Below are positions 1 through 10,402 of a DNA stretch of 64,000 bases, one piece after another. A program made the translations under genes and the position numbers. Within the stretch, counting starts at the first letter, position 1, and the number at the start of each line of letters is the position of its first letter. Source of the stretch: an uncultured Alphaproteobacteria bacterium (GTDB taxonomy: Bacteria > Pseudomonadota > Alphaproteobacteria > HIMB59 > GCA-002718135); contig CACPNW010000004.1 of the NCBI GenBank assembly GCA_902635455.1, positions 1 through 64,000 of the forward strand. Direction: 5' to 3'. The notes under the pieces are model-generated. The model saw only the letters and a list, made by a program, of their open reading frames with translations, ran no database searches and was not told the DNA's origin.

Positions 1-9
1 GATTTAACA

Positions 10-969
10 TTGAGTGAAGAATGCTACGAAATTCAAAGTAGTTTTCTAAGTCCTAAACATAAGTTGCGCGATAAATTACCTAAAATTATTATAAATAAAA
101 TTAACTTAAACAATAAAAAAATTTTTTTAAAAAATAAAACTTATTTAGTTAAAGCAAATGAGCAACTTAATTTAAATAACAATATCAAAGGTTTGTGTAA
201 TCCAAAAAGTAGTACAGGGAGATTAGATATTTTTTGTAGAACTATCTTAGATTACAGTGATGAATATGAAAAAATACCTTTAAATTATAATGGTGAAATT
301 TTTTTAGAAATTACTCCTAGATCTTTTGATATTGAATTTGTGGCTGGAGATTCATTAAATCAAATGAGATTAGTATATTCTCAAAATATGTATTTTAGCG
401 ATAATGAATTAGAAAAATTAAATAAAAATAATCCAATTACTTTTGATGAAAAAAATAATATTAGTTTACCCAATATTGATAATGGATTAAAAGTTTCAGT
501 AGATCTTTCATCAAAAAATCTAATAAGTGCTTATAAAGCTAAAAAGAAAACACCGACTTTGGTTTTCAAAAAAATAAATTTCCATAAAATAAATAATTTT
601 TGGCAACCACTTGAAACTAAAGAAAACTCATTAATCATTGAAAGAGATAATTTTTACATATTAAAGTCTAAAGAAAAAATTAGAATACCAAAAAATACAG
701 CTGGGGAAATGATACCTTATGATACTGGAATAGGTGATTTTAGAGTTCATTATGCAGGCTTTTTTGATCCTGGCTTTGGAGAAGCAAAAGGTTCTTTTGC
801 TGTTCTAGAAGTTAAAACTAATGAAGTACCTTTTTTATTAGAACATGGCCAAACTATTGCCAGAATTAAATATGAAAAGTTGAATAAAGTATCTAGCGTG
901 GTATATGGTAAAGAAATAAAATCTAATTATCAAAATCAAGGACTTGCCCTTAGCAAACACTTTATTTAA
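10..969 (+). CDS. dcd: 2'-deoxycytidine 5'-triphosphate deaminase-like protein
   Basis: 319 aa; C-terminal half (IPKNTAGEMIPYDTGIGDFRVHYAGFFDPGFG...LEHGQTIARIKYEKL) resembles the alphaproteobacterial long Dcd family. Confidence 0.75.
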   Translation: MSEECYEIQSSFLSPKHKLRDKLPKIIINKINLNNKKIFLKNKTYLVKANEQLNLNNNIKGLCNPKSSTGRLDIFCRTILDYSDEYEKIPLNYNGEIFLEITPRSFDIEFVAGDSLNQMRLVYSQNMYFSDNELEKLNKNNPITFDEKNNISLPNIDNGLKVSVDLSSKNLISAYKAKKKTPTLVFKKINFHKINNFWQPLETKENSLIIERDNFYILKSKEKIRIPKNTAGEMIPYDTGIGDFRVHYAGFFDPGFGEAKGSFAVLEVKTNEVPFLLEHGQTIARIKYEKLNKVSSVVYGKEIKSNYQNQGLALSKHFI

Positions 970-977
970 TTAAAAAA

Positions 978-1415
978 ATGAAAAAAATTCTTATAATAAA
1001 TGGACCAAATCTAAATTTACTAGGTAATCGTGAAATTGGTGTTTATGGAAAAGAATCTTTAAGCGATATTGAAAATGAATGTTTAGAAAAATGTAAATTA
1101 TTAGAAATAAATTGTGAATTTGTTCAAAACAATAATGAGGGAGAAATTATCAATTTAATTCAATCAGTAGAAAAAAATTTTGATGGATTAATTATTAATC
1201 CAGCAGCTTATACACATACTTCTGTTGCTATCCTGGATGCTTTAAGGTCAGTAACAAAACCTAAAATTGAAATCCATTTATCAAATATTTATACCAGAGA
1301 AGAATATAGAAAAAAAAGCATTACTTCTGAAGCAGTAAATGGGCTAATTTGTGGTTTTGGGGCTTATAGCTACATTCTTGCAATTGAAGCTATTAAAAAT
1401 ATGATTTATAATTAA
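978..1415 (+). CDS. aroQ: 3-dehydroquinate dehydratase, type II
   Basis: INGPNLNLLGNRE...GLIINPAAYTHTSVAILDAL...EIHLSNIYTREEYRKKS motifs. Confidence 0.95.
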   Translation: MKKILIINGPNLNLLGNREIGVYGKESLSDIENECLEKCKLLEINCEFVQNNNEGEIINLIQSVEKNFDGLIINPAAYTHTSVAILDALRSVTKPKIEIHLSNIYTREEYRKKSITSEAVNGLICGFGAYSYILAIEAIKNMIYN

Positions 1416-1419
1416 TATT

Positions 1420-1866
1420 ATGACTAAAATAGATAAAACTGATATTGAAAATATAAAGCTAATTTCAAAAGAAGCTAAGATTCAGAAAATAAATAAGGTT
1501 AAAATAAAAAAGGGTAATTATGAAATAGAAATATCTTCAATAAATAATTTGCCTGATTTGAATCAGAAGCATTTAAAAGAAAATAAAAATGAAGTGATTA
1601 GCGCCAAATCAGATAAAGAAATTGTTAATGATGAAAATATTGTTAAATCACCAATGGTTGGAGTTGCATATCTTTCTGCTGATCCAAACACTAAACCATA
1701 TGTTAAGATAGGCCAACATGTTAAACAAGGTGATACTTTGTTATTAATTGAAGCAATGAAAACTTTTAATGAAATTAAAGCACCAAAATCAGGTGTTATT
1801 AAGAAAATTGTAATATTGAATAGTCAGCCTGTTGAATTTGGTGACAATCTAATCATTTTTGAATAA
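1420..1866 (+). CDS. accB: Acetyl-CoA carboxylase biotin carboxyl carrier protein
   Basis: C-terminal biotinyl motif LLLIEAMKTFNEIKAPKSGVI; directly upstream of accC. Confidence 0.95.
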   Translation: MTKIDKTDIENIKLISKEAKIQKINKVKIKKGNYEIEISSINNLPDLNQKHLKENKNEVISAKSDKEIVNDENIVKSPMVGVAYLSADPNTKPYVKIGQHVKQGDTLLLIEAMKTFNEIKAPKSGVIKKIVILNSQPVEFGDNLIIFE

Positions 1867-3203
1867 TGTTCAAAAAAATACTTATCGCAAATAGAGGCGA
1901 AATTGCATTACGTATACTAAGAGCTTGTAGAGAATTGGGTATTAAAACTGTAGCAATCCATTCTGATGCTGATGAAGCAGCTATGCACGTTAGAATGTCA
2001 GATGAAAGTATATGTGTTGGTCCTGCTTCTGCTCAGTCTAGTTATTTAAATATACCAGCTATAATTACTTCTGCAACAATGAGTAATGTTGATGCGATAC
2101 ATCCAGGCTATGGTTTTCTAAGTGAGAATAAAAGATTTGCAGAAATAATTGAAGAACACAACATTAAATTTATTGGTCCAAGTTCAGAGCATATTGGTAT
2201 GATGGGTAACAAAATCTTAGCTAAAAAAATTATGATTGATAACGGTGTACCAGTAGTTCCTGGTATCGACAAAGTTAATGATGAAAATGAAATTAAATCA
2301 TTTATAAAAAAAGTTGAACTTCCAGTTATTATTAAAGCTTCAAGTGGTGGTGGTGGCAAAGGTATGAGAGTAGTATATAAAGAAGAAGATTTACAGGAGT
2401 CAATTGCAGCAGCTAAAGTAGAGTCAAAAAAATCTTTCAATGATGATACAGTTTATATAGAAAAATTTTTAACTAAACCTAAACATATAGAAATTCAAAT
2501 CTTATCTGACTCTCATGGTAATGTTGTTACATTAGGTGAAAGAGATTGTTCAATTCAAAGAAAGCATCAAAAATTAATTGAAGAAAGTCCAAGTAATTTA
2601 TTAACCAGTGAGCAAAGAAAAGAGATAAGTTCTCTTTGTCAAAAAGCTATTAAAACTATTGGTTATGAAGGGGCAGGAACAATAGAGTTTTTATTTGAAA
2701 ATGGCAAATTTTATTTTATGGAAATGAATACCAGACTTCAAGTTGAGCATCCTGTTACAGAAATGGTTACGGGAATAGATTTGGTTAGAGAACAAATTGA
2801 AATAGCTAATGGAAAAAAGCTATCTATAAAACAAGAAGATATAAATTTAAAAGGTCATTCTATAGAGTGTCGTATTAATGCAGAGCATCCTGAAAATTTT
2901 ATACCTTCTCCAGGAACTATTACTCAATATCATCAGCCGGGCGGACTTGGCATTAGGGTTGATTCAGCAGTATATCAAGGATATTCAATACCATCTCATT
3001 ATGATAGTATGATAGGTAAGCTTATTACTTATGCAGACAATAGAAGCGAATGTATATCAAAAATGAAAAGGGCTTTAGAAGAATATGTAATAATGGGGAT
3101 TAATACTAATATACAACTGCATCAAAAAATAATTAAATCAAAAGAATTTATTTCTGGAAAATATGATATAAATTTTCTATCAAAATTTTTACAATTTAAA
3201 TAA
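1866..3203 (+). CDS. accC: Acetyl-CoA carboxylase, biotin carboxylase subunit
   Basis: FKKILIANRGEIALRILRACRELGI, KASSGGGGKGMR, MNTRLQVEHPVTE. Confidence 0.97.
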   Translation: MFKKILIANRGEIALRILRACRELGIKTVAIHSDADEAAMHVRMSDESICVGPASAQSSYLNIPAIITSATMSNVDAIHPGYGFLSENKRFAEIIEEHNIKFIGPSSEHIGMMGNKILAKKIMIDNGVPVVPGIDKVNDENEIKSFIKKVELPVIIKASSGGGGKGMRVVYKEEDLQESIAAAKVESKKSFNDDTVYIEKFLTKPKHIEIQILSDSHGNVVTLGERDCSIQRKHQKLIEESPSNLLTSEQRKEISSLCQKAIKTIGYEGAGTIEFLFENGKFYFMEMNTRLQVEHPVTEMVTGIDLVREQIEIANGKKLSIKQEDINLKGHSIECRINAEHPENFIPSPGTITQYHQPGGLGIRVDSAVYQGYSIPSHYDSMIGKLITYADNRSECISKMKRALEEYVIMGINTNIQLHQKIIKSKEFISGKYDINFLSKFLQFK

Positions 3204-3205
3204 GC

Positions 3206-3574
3206 TTAGGTACACTCAATTAACCATAAATCATAAATAGGATGTTCTAGAGGAGTTACATCAGGGGCTGATGATATCATCCATCCTCTATAAATATACT
3301 GATTAGATTTTTTTAATCTATCTTTGACTTCAATTAATACATAATTTTCTGGGATTTCTTCAGGTGGGCTACTGAGGCAAGCGTAAATTTTAATAGTTAA
3401 ATAATCCCATTCAACAACAGAATTTGCTAAAATACTTTTTTCATTAACCCTATTTGTGATTTTATCCAGTAGCTTTAATTTTGCATAATTCTTAGCTATA
3501 GGATCGGCATACAAAAAAGTGCAAATAAAAAGAAAAAAGGAAATATATTTAAGGAGTCCAGGACTCATAATCAT
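3206..3574 (-). CDS. DUF2155-family secreted protein
   Basis: 122 aa, signal-like N-terminus; YRGWMISSAPDVTPLEHPIYDLWLIEC as in DUF2155 proteins. Confidence 0.7.
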   Translation of the reverse strand: MIMSPGLLKYISFFLFICTFLYADPIAKNYAKLKLLDKITNRVNEKSILANSVVEWDYLTIKIYACLSSPPEEIPENYVLIEVKDRLKKSNQYIYRGWMISSAPDVTPLEHPIYDLWLIECT

Positions 3575-3902
3575 TTTTTTCTTTTTCTGGATTATAAGAA
3601 CTAGATAAAGGATGTGATGATGGAAAATATGCTTTAGTAGTTCCAGTTAAATTAGGCTCAAGATCTTTTTGCCAACTATACTTATGTGAATAATTTGTTG
3701 GAGGTTTATGAATTGTTTTATGCAGCCATGCATGCCAATGTGGAGGAATCTTAGTTGCTTCTATGCTATCTTTAAAGATGACCCATCTTTTTGCATTAGT
3801 ATTGTTAAAATTTTTAGTATTTGAATAATATTTATTACCCAAATGATCTTTTGCAACAAATTTGCCAAAAAGCAAAGTGTAAATTACTGTCCCTAAATTC
3901 AT
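3549..3902 (-). CDS. NADH:ubiquinone oxidoreductase 17.2 kDa (NDUFA12-type) subunit
   Basis: GKFVAKDHLGNKYYSN...RRWVIF-like RWVIFKDSIEATKIPPHWHAWLHK signature of the NDUFA12 family. Confidence 0.85.
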   Translation of the reverse strand: MNLGTVIYTLLFGKFVAKDHLGNKYYSNTKNFNNTNAKRWVIFKDSIEATKIPPHWHAWLHKTIHKPPTNYSHKYSWQKDLEPNLTGTTKAYFPSSHPLSSSYNPEKEKNDYESWTP

Positions 3903-3905
3903 TTT

Positions 3906-4955
3906 TTAACTATAATTAACTTCATTTAATTTCCAACTCAATTTTTTTCCACCAAAAAAATTTTTTATTTTGATTTCGTCTTTTTCAAGATAATTTGGTA
4001 CTTCCCAGTCTTCTTTAGATAAAATTATATGATTATTATTTATAGGCAAATTATAGAATTTGGGCCCATTTATCGAGCTAAATTTTTCAAATTTATCTAA
4101 ACAACCTTCCTCTTCAAATATTTGTGCATATAACTCTATAGAAATTGATGCAGAGAATATTCCTGCTTTAGTTGATAAATTAGGATGTTTTTGATCTACA
4201 TGATGTGGAGCTGAATCTGTACCTAGAAAAAATTTAGAATTATTATTACAAGCAGCATTCCTAATAGAAATTAAATCATTTTCAGTTTTGACAACTGGCA
4301 TACAAAAATGATGAGGATTAATAGTATTATTTGAAAAAACATCTTTTTTTGTGAGCATCATGTGATGCGGAGTTATAGTTCCTGCAATATTATTATTTGA
4401 ATTTACAAAGTCTACCCCATAGCTGCTAGAAACATGCTCTAAAACAATTTTTAAATTAGGAAAATCATGTCTTATTTTAACCAAATCTTCATCGATAAAA
4501 TATTTTTCTCTGTCAAATATATCGATATTATTTCGAATTTTTTCACCATGTACTAACAAAACCTTTTTTTTATTCTCAATAATCTCTAAAACTGGATATA
4601 TTGATTTTATATTATGGACTCCAAATTCAGAATTAGTTGTAGCATTTGTTGGATAAAGCTTACCTCCAATAAAAATATTTTTTTCTAATCCTAATCTGAA
4701 ATCTTCTAGTTTCAAATTTTCAGTTAAATAACAAGGTATCAAAGGATCAAAATTTTTATTAAAGCTATTTTCTTTTATTATTTTTTTATATTCTAAAGCA
4801 AGCTTAGAAGTTGTAATTGGAATATTTGTATTAGGCATTGCTATACATCTTTTATTAACACGGGAAGTGCATTTAGTGACTTGTTTTAGCATTTCACCTT
4901 CACGCAGATGAACATGCCAATCGTCAGGTTGAATAATCTTAATTGTTTTTGTCAT
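3906..4955 (-). CDS. pyrC: Dihydroorotase
   Basis: DDWHVHLREGEML, LEHVSS, TITPHHMM, FFLGTDSAPHH motifs. Confidence 0.95.
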   Translation of the reverse strand: MTKTIKIIQPDDWHVHLREGEMLKQVTKCTSRVNKRCIAMPNTNIPITTSKLALEYKKIIKENSFNKNFDPLIPCYLTENLKLEDFRLGLEKNIFIGGKLYPTNATTNSEFGVHNIKSIYPVLEIIENKKKVLLVHGEKIRNNIDIFDREKYFIDEDLVKIRHDFPNLKIVLEHVSSSYGVDFVNSNNNIAGTITPHHMMLTKKDVFSNNTINPHHFCMPVVKTENDLISIRNAACNNNSKFFLGTDSAPHHVDQKHPNLSTKAGIFSASISIELYAQIFEEEGCLDKFEKFSSINGPKFYNLPINNNHIILSKEDWEVPNYLEKDEIKIKNFFGGKKLSWKLNEVNYS

Positions 4956-5875
4956 TTTAAAAAATTAGTTTTATTTATAATTTCGTATACATGATTTACA
5001 GAAATTGAGTTCATATAAGATTTATTTTCATCTATATTAGTTGTTTTAAAAAAATTATGATCTTCTTTCGTTCTTATAACGGTATTTTGCTTGCCCCATG
5101 GGGCATAAACTTTATCATTAGTTGGTCCAAACAAAGCTATAGACTTTAATCCACATGCAGCTGATAAATGCATCAATCCAGAGTCATTTCCTAAAAAAAG
5201 ATCACTTTTTTTCATCAAAGCTGCAGTTTGCGTTAAACTTTCTCCAAAAAAGTCAATTATATTTCCCTTAGGAACACCTTCAGCAATTTTATCATAATAA
5301 AGTTTTCTCTCAACAGTTGAGCCAACCAAAATAAATTTAATTTTTTTGTTTTCATTTACTAGCTTTAATAAAATCTGATTAAAATTATCAGGAGACCATA
5401 TTTTAGGAATCCAATTCCCCCCAGGAAACACAACTAAATATTTAAATTCTTTTTTTGCTAAATTATTAGCTATTTCCTCTTCACTATTATTTGTGATAAT
5501 TTCTAAATTTGAACAATCAAAACCTAATGATTTAGTAAGTTGTTCTACATGATGGATATTGCCAGATTTTTTAAAAATAAATTTTTTTTTATTTATTAGC
5601 ACATATCCTAATAATGAAGATCTTAGATCTATAATGATGTCCCATTTTGTTTTGAATGTACAATTAAGAATTTCTAACCAATGTAAATTAAATTTTTTTT
5701 TCTTTATTGAAAATATACTTTTTATATTTTTTAAGTTTTTTAATAAGGGTTTAGCAGTAGGGCCGATGACAAAACTAATTGAGGCCTCAGGATATGTATT
5801 TTGCAAATATTTGAATACACCAGTTGATAAAACTGTATCTCCAACTAAATTAGAACAAATTATTAATATTTTCAC
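4952..5875 (-). CDS. Glycosyltransferase family 9 (heptosyltransferase-like)
   Basis: SNLVGDTVLSTGVFKYLQNTYPEASI, FLGNDSGLMHLSAACGLKSIALFGPTN. Confidence 0.85.
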   Translation of the reverse strand: MKILIICSNLVGDTVLSTGVFKYLQNTYPEASISFVIGPTAKPLLKNLKNIKSIFSIKKKKFNLHWLEILNCTFKTKWDIIIDLRSSLLGYVLINKKKFIFKKSGNIHHVEQLTKSLGFDCSNLEIITNNSEEEIANNLAKKEFKYLVVFPGGNWIPKIWSPDNFNQILLKLVNENKKIKFILVGSTVERKLYYDKIAEGVPKGNIIDFFGESLTQTAALMKKSDLFLGNDSGLMHLSAACGLKSIALFGPTNDKVYAPWGKQNTVIRTKEDHNFFKTTNIDENKSYMNSISVNHVYEIINKTNFLK

Positions 5876-5924
5876 AAAAAATTCATGTCAAAATTAAATC
5901 ACAGAATATATATATAATTTAGAT

Positions 5925-6755
5925 ATGACAACACTTTCATTCTATCATAATGCTAATTCTAACTTTATTAAAATTAGTGGTAAGGACAGTGCTACTTTTA
6001 TACAAGGATTAATAACGAATGATATTAATAGCTGTAATGACAAAAATTTAATCTACGCATGCATGCTTACTCCTCAAGGAAAGTTTCTAGCTGATTTTTT
6101 TATTTTTAAGAAAAATGATGCTTATTTTTTTGAAATTCATAAAAAATTTTATGAAAATTTCTTTAATAAATTAACAATGTATAAACTTAGGTCCCTTGTT
6201 AATATTGAGAAAATTGACTCTTTGAATTCTTTTATTATTTTTGGAGAAGTGGATATCAATAATAAATATGAAGTTTTTAATTTGGATCCAAGAAATATAA
6301 ATATTGGTAAAAAATTAATACAAAATAATTCCACAATCGATAATGAATTAAATTTTAATGAAATTGATGAATTAGAATATCATGAGATTCTTATCAAAAA
6401 TAAAGTGCCATACTCACCTTTTGACTTAGAAATTAATAAATCTTTATTACTTGAAAATAAATTTGAAGAAATTAATGCAATTTCTTGGGACAAGGGCTGT
6501 TATGTGGGTCAAGAAATTACTGCTCGGATGAAATATAGAGCTTTATTAAAAAAACAAACATATGTATTGGAACTGATTGCTGGCACACTTGAAGTTGGAG
6601 AAGATATTTTCATAAATAAAATTAATTTAGGAAAAGTAATATCAGTAAGCAATAAATATGTTCTTTGTATGCTAAAAATAAATTTAGTAGATGAGCAAAT
6701 TGTTAAAAATAACACTTTTAAAATTGATTCATCATCAATTTTAAAACTGTTATAA
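5925..6755 (+). CDS. ygfZ: YgfZ/GcvT-like folate-binding protein
   Basis: KGCYVGQEITARMKYR signature. Confidence 0.9.
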   Translation: MTTLSFYHNANSNFIKISGKDSATFIQGLITNDINSCNDKNLIYACMLTPQGKFLADFFIFKKNDAYFFEIHKKFYENFFNKLTMYKLRSLVNIEKIDSLNSFIIFGEVDINNKYEVFNLDPRNINIGKKLIQNNSTIDNELNFNEIDELEYHEILIKNKVPYSPFDLEINKSLLLENKFEEINAISWDKGCYVGQEITARMKYRALLKKQTYVLELIAGTLEVGEDIFINKINLGKVISVSNKYVLCMLKINLVDEQIVKNNTFKIDSSSILKLL

Positions 6756-7898
6756 TTTAAATTCTTTTTTATAAATTACTATAGGTATTAAAAGTAAAAT
6801 AAAAATTAAAAGCATTGGAGAAAAAATATTATTAATCCCATATGAGTTAGCGATTAACCCTAAAGATGCTGGAGCTGCCATAAAAGTCCCATAAACAGAT
6901 ATTGAAATTATTGTTATGCCTACACCACTATCTACTCCTTTAATTTTTCCCCCTAAACTATAAGCAATGGGTACTATTGATGAAGCTCCCAAGCCTAGCA
7001 TTGCAAACCCTAAAAATGAATAAAATATTGAATTAAAGTTAATAAGAATAAACAGGCTTATAATTGTAAAAATAAATAGAATTATTAGCAGGTTATAAAC
7101 GCCTATCTTATCCCTAAACCAGTCTCCACTCAATCTTCCAATAACCATAAAAATATTAAAACTCAGAGTTGCAACACCAATTTGAAAGCCACTAACCTTA
7201 ATAAAATCTCTCATATATAAAGCTCCCCATGCATCTACACTACCTTCAGTGAGGGCATTTGCCATTGCTATAAGCGCTAATAAAACTATTATAATAGGCC
7301 AAATAAAGAAAATATTACTTTTGCTATCGGTTGCTATTTTATCATCTTCTCTTAAACTTAAAGCAAAAAATAAATTAATAGGTAGCAAAAAAATAATATA
7401 AATTAATATATTTTTAAAAAAAGAAACATTTATCTCTAAAAAATAACTTGTTAAAATAGAACCAAATAAAACACCTAGACTCCAAAATGCGTGAAAATTT
7501 GACATCATGGATTTATTTTCTCTTTTTTCAATATTTGAAGCATATAAATTACATGCAATTTCAAACACTCCATAACAGAGTCCAAAAATAAATGAAATAA
7601 ACATAAAAAATTGCAAATGAGTGATAAAAGGAATTGGTATCCATAATAGTCCTTGCATAAGACCAGAATAAATAAGTATTTTTTTCGAAGATGATTTTTT
7701 AATTATTTTGTTTGCGAATATCATAGCTATTATTGAGCCAGAGGCAAAGGTTAGCATTATATATCCAATACCAAGATAATCTGTTTGAATTTGATCCTTA
7801 ATTGTTGGTATTCTAATTGTCCAAAGACCTACATAAAAAGCCATTATAAAAAAAAGAGCGCGGCAAGCTAATATGTCATTAACTTTTTTCATATACAA
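6750..7898 (-). CDS. MFS transporter
   Basis: 382 aa, about 12 hydrophobic segments, MFS-like loop motifs. Confidence 0.75.
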   Translation of the reverse strand: MYMKKVNDILACRALFFIMAFYVGLWTIRIPTIKDQIQTDYLGIGYIMLTFASGSIIAMIFANKIIKKSSSKKILIYSGLMQGLLWIPIPFITHLQFFMFISFIFGLCYGVFEIACNLYASNIEKRENKSMMSNFHAFWSLGVLFGSILTSYFLEINVSFFKNILIYIIFLLPINLFFALSLREDDKIATDSKSNIFFIWPIIIVLLALIAMANALTEGSVDAWGALYMRDFIKVSGFQIGVATLSFNIFMVIGRLSGDWFRDKIGVYNLLIILFIFTIISLFILINFNSIFYSFLGFAMLGLGASSIVPIAYSLGGKIKGVDSGVGITIISISVYGTFMAAPASLGLIANSYGINNIFSPMLLIFILLLIPIVIYKKEFKL

Positions 7899-7919
7899 AT
7901 AGTAAATATTTAATAATTT

Positions 7920-9278
7920 CTAGTTAAAGTAATTTGTGTAGTAACTAATCAGTTCTTCTACATTAATTCTTTTTTGCTGCATAGTATCACGATCTCTTAC
8001 AGTAACAGATTTGTCTTCTAAAGTTTCAAAATCAACTGTAATACATATTGGAGTCCCTATTTCATCGTGTCTTCGATAGTTTTTTCCTATGTTTCCTGAA
8101 TTTTCAAGCATTACCCTACCTAAGCCTATTTTTTGAAGTTTTGATTTTATTAACTTAGAAAAATCAACTATTTCATCATTATTTTTTTTCAGAGGAATAA
8201 CAGCTGCTTTAATAGGTGCTAGATGTGGTTTTAATTTTAACACAATTCTTGAGTTATCTTTATCAATCTCTTCTTCAGTATATGCTTCATTTAATAATGC
8301 AAGTACACCTCTCTCAACGCCTGCTGAAGGCTCTATGACATATGGTATATACCATTTTTTTTTCTCAAGGTTTTGAACAGCAAGTTTCGTAGTAGAGTTT
8401 TCATTTTTAATAACACTTGAAGAAATAGAATATTCATCTTGATTTTTAGTATGAGAGCCTAAATCGAAATCTGTTCTATTTGCTATGCCTTCAAGTTCTT
8501 CTTCACCATGTGGAAAATCATACATAATATCTACTGTTGATTTTGAATAATGTGATAAATCTTTTTTTTCTACAGTACTTTTTTTTATTTTATTTTTTTT
8601 TATTCCTTGCTCAATCCACCATTCAAATCTTTTATCAACCCAATATTGATGCCATTTATCATCTTGCCCAGGCTCAACAAAAAACTCTAGCTCCATTTGC
8701 TCAAACTCTCTTACTCTAAAAATAAAATTTCTAGGAGTAATTTCATTTCTAAAAGCTTTTCCAATTTGAGCTATTCCAAAAGGAATGTTTCTGCTTGTGG
8801 AGTCTAAAATATTTTTAAAATTTGTAAAAATTTGCTGACAAGTTTCAGGCCTTAAATAAGCAAAAGTGCTTCCATCATCTACGGGCCCAATGGATGTTTT
8901 AAACATCAAATTAAAAGGTCTTGGATCAGTCAAATCATTTGAACCACATTGAGGACATTTATTTTCATTTAACTGATCAGATCTCCATCTTGACTTACAT
9001 GAGCGGCAGTCAACAAGAGGGTCAGTAAAAGTTTCCTCATGTCCGGATTGCTTAAATACTATTGGAGATGTAAGTATAGAAGCATCTATTCCTTCGATAT
9101 CATCTCTTTCATAAATCATTGATTTCCACCATGATTGTTTTAAATTATTTTTTAACTCAACCCCCATCGGTCCAAAATCATACAATCCTTTAATTCCTCC
9201 ATAAATATCATTAGTTTGAAATATAAATCCCCTCCTTTTACAAAGAGATACTAGCTCTTCCATATTTTTTGCAGACAT
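7920..9278 (-). CDS. glyS: Glycine--tRNA ligase, homodimeric (single-chain) type
   Basis: [36 protein letters not shown]; class II motifs; single chain of 452 aa with a C-terminal anticodon-binding domain. Confidence 0.93.
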   Translation of the reverse strand: MSAKNMEELVSLCKRRGFIFQTNDIYGGIKGLYDFGPMGVELKNNLKQSWWKSMIYERDDIEGIDASILTSPIVFKQSGHEETFTDPLVDCRSCKSRWRSDQLNENKCPQCGSNDLTDPRPFNLMFKTSIGPVDDGSTFAYLRPETCQQIFTNFKNILDSTSRNIPFGIAQIGKAFRNEITPRNFIFRVREFEQMELEFFVEPGQDDKWHQYWVDKRFEWWIEQGIKKNKIKKSTVEKKDLSHYSKSTVDIMYDFPHGEEELEGIANRTDFDLGSHTKNQDEYSISSSVIKNENSTTKLAVQNLEKKKWYIPYVIEPSAGVERGVLALLNEAYTEEEIDKDNSRIVLKLKPHLAPIKAAVIPLKKNNDEIVDFSKLIKSKLQKIGLGRVMLENSGNIGKNYRRHDEIGTPICITVDFETLEDKSVTVRDRDTMQQKRINVEELISYYTNYFN

Positions 9279-9308
9279 AATTAATTAAAAAAATTTTTCA
9301 TTATAATT

Positions 9309-9464
9309 TTATTCCTTAGGCTTGTATTCTTTTGTTTTTGGATCTTTTTCTAAGTCGATTACTTTTTCTTCATTATTATTTTTCTTCTGATGTCTCTTTT
9401 TGTTAAAAAAATTAAATAATATCAAAATTGAAAAAACAATTAATACAAGAATTAATATTTTCAT
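9309..9464 (-). CDS. Small single-TM protein (51 aa)
   Basis: Hand-translated: MKILILVLIVFSILILFNFFNKKRHQKKNNNEEKVIDLEKDPKTKEYKPKE*; abuts the sppA-like stop codon. Confidence 0.5.
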   Translation of the reverse strand: MKILILVLIVFSILILFNFFNKKRHQKKNNNEEKVIDLEKDPKTKEYKPKE

Positions 9465-10276
9465 CACAAACCATACCTTGACCAATAAGCTTTTTCTTCA
9501 ATTTTTTGCAAAATAGAATCAGTATCCAATAAAGAAGTAGAGAGTCTTCTTTGTAAAAATGATTTTTTTTGATCTATAATTTTACATTTAGCTTTTTTAC
9601 CAAATTTTTTTTCAATTATTTGATCAATAGTTCCTATCCCATCAGCCAAACCAAGATCAATAGCATTTTGACCAACCCAGAACATTCCAGAAAAAATATC
9701 ATTCAATTTTTTTTTATCTAGTTTTGAGCCTCTTCTCGATTTTACATAACTAATAAAATTTTCATGAATTTGTTCCTGTATTATTTTTAATCTTTTAATA
9801 TCTTGAGGTTTTTCTTTTTGAAAAGGGTCTAAAAAACTTTTACTTTTTCCAGACGTATACATTCTTCTTTCAATACCAGCTTTCTTTATTAAATTAACAA
9901 AACCAAAACCCGGAGATATAACTCCAATTGAACCAACTATTGAATTCTCATCTATATAAATTTCATCAGCTATACATGCTAACCAATATCCACCAGATGC
10001 CGCAACATCTTCAACAAAAGCATATATTTTCTTTTTTTTTCTATTTGCCAATTCTAAAATTTTTTTTGCAATTAAGGATGATTGTGTTGGCGATCCTCCT
10101 GGAGAGTTAATAATTAATGCTACAGCAGGTGCTTTTTTATCTGAAAAAAGTTTAGTAATTAATTTATCTAAATTAGAGGAAGAAAGCCCTGAACGCATAA
10201 ATCCAGCTTGACCAATTACTCCCGATAGTCTTAACGTCGGTATATCTACAGTGCTAGAAAATATTTTTTTAAACAT
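9464..10276 (-). CDS. S49 family peptidase (SppA/SohB-like)
   Basis: INSPGGSPTQS, VEDVAASGGYWLACIADEIYIDENSIVGSIGV; start moved to internal Met (MFKKIFSS...) relative to the ORF track, which begins at 10366. Confidence 0.88.
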   Translation of the reverse strand: MFKKIFSSTVDIPTLRLSGVIGQAGFMRSGLSSSNLDKLITKLFSDKKAPAVALIINSPGGSPTQSSLIAKKILELANRKKKKIYAFVEDVAASGGYWLACIADEIYIDENSIVGSIGVISPGFGFVNLIKKAGIERRMYTSGKSKSFLDPFQKEKPQDIKRLKIIQEQIHENFISYVKSRRGSKLDKKKLNDIFSGMFWVGQNAIDLGLADGIGTIDQIIEKKFGKKAKCKIIDQKKSFLQRRLSTSLLDTDSILQKIEEKAYWSRYGL

Positions 10277-10402
10277 AGCTTTATTTATCAAAAAAGTTAG
10301 TGATTGTCGAAACAGTATTATTGATGTTTGATTTGTAAAACAACTAAAATAGGTTAATTGCATCAAATAAATTAAAAATATGATATCTAATTAAAATAAA
10401 TC

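Noticed and set aside
2108-2440. 110-aa minus-strand ORF
   Set aside because: Antisense to accC, which has strong family motifs.
3549-3574. 26-bp overlap of two minus-strand ORFs as a possible programmed frameshift
   Set aside because: Each ORF encodes a separate recognisable family; short overlaps are common in streamlined genomes and the downstream start may lie further in.
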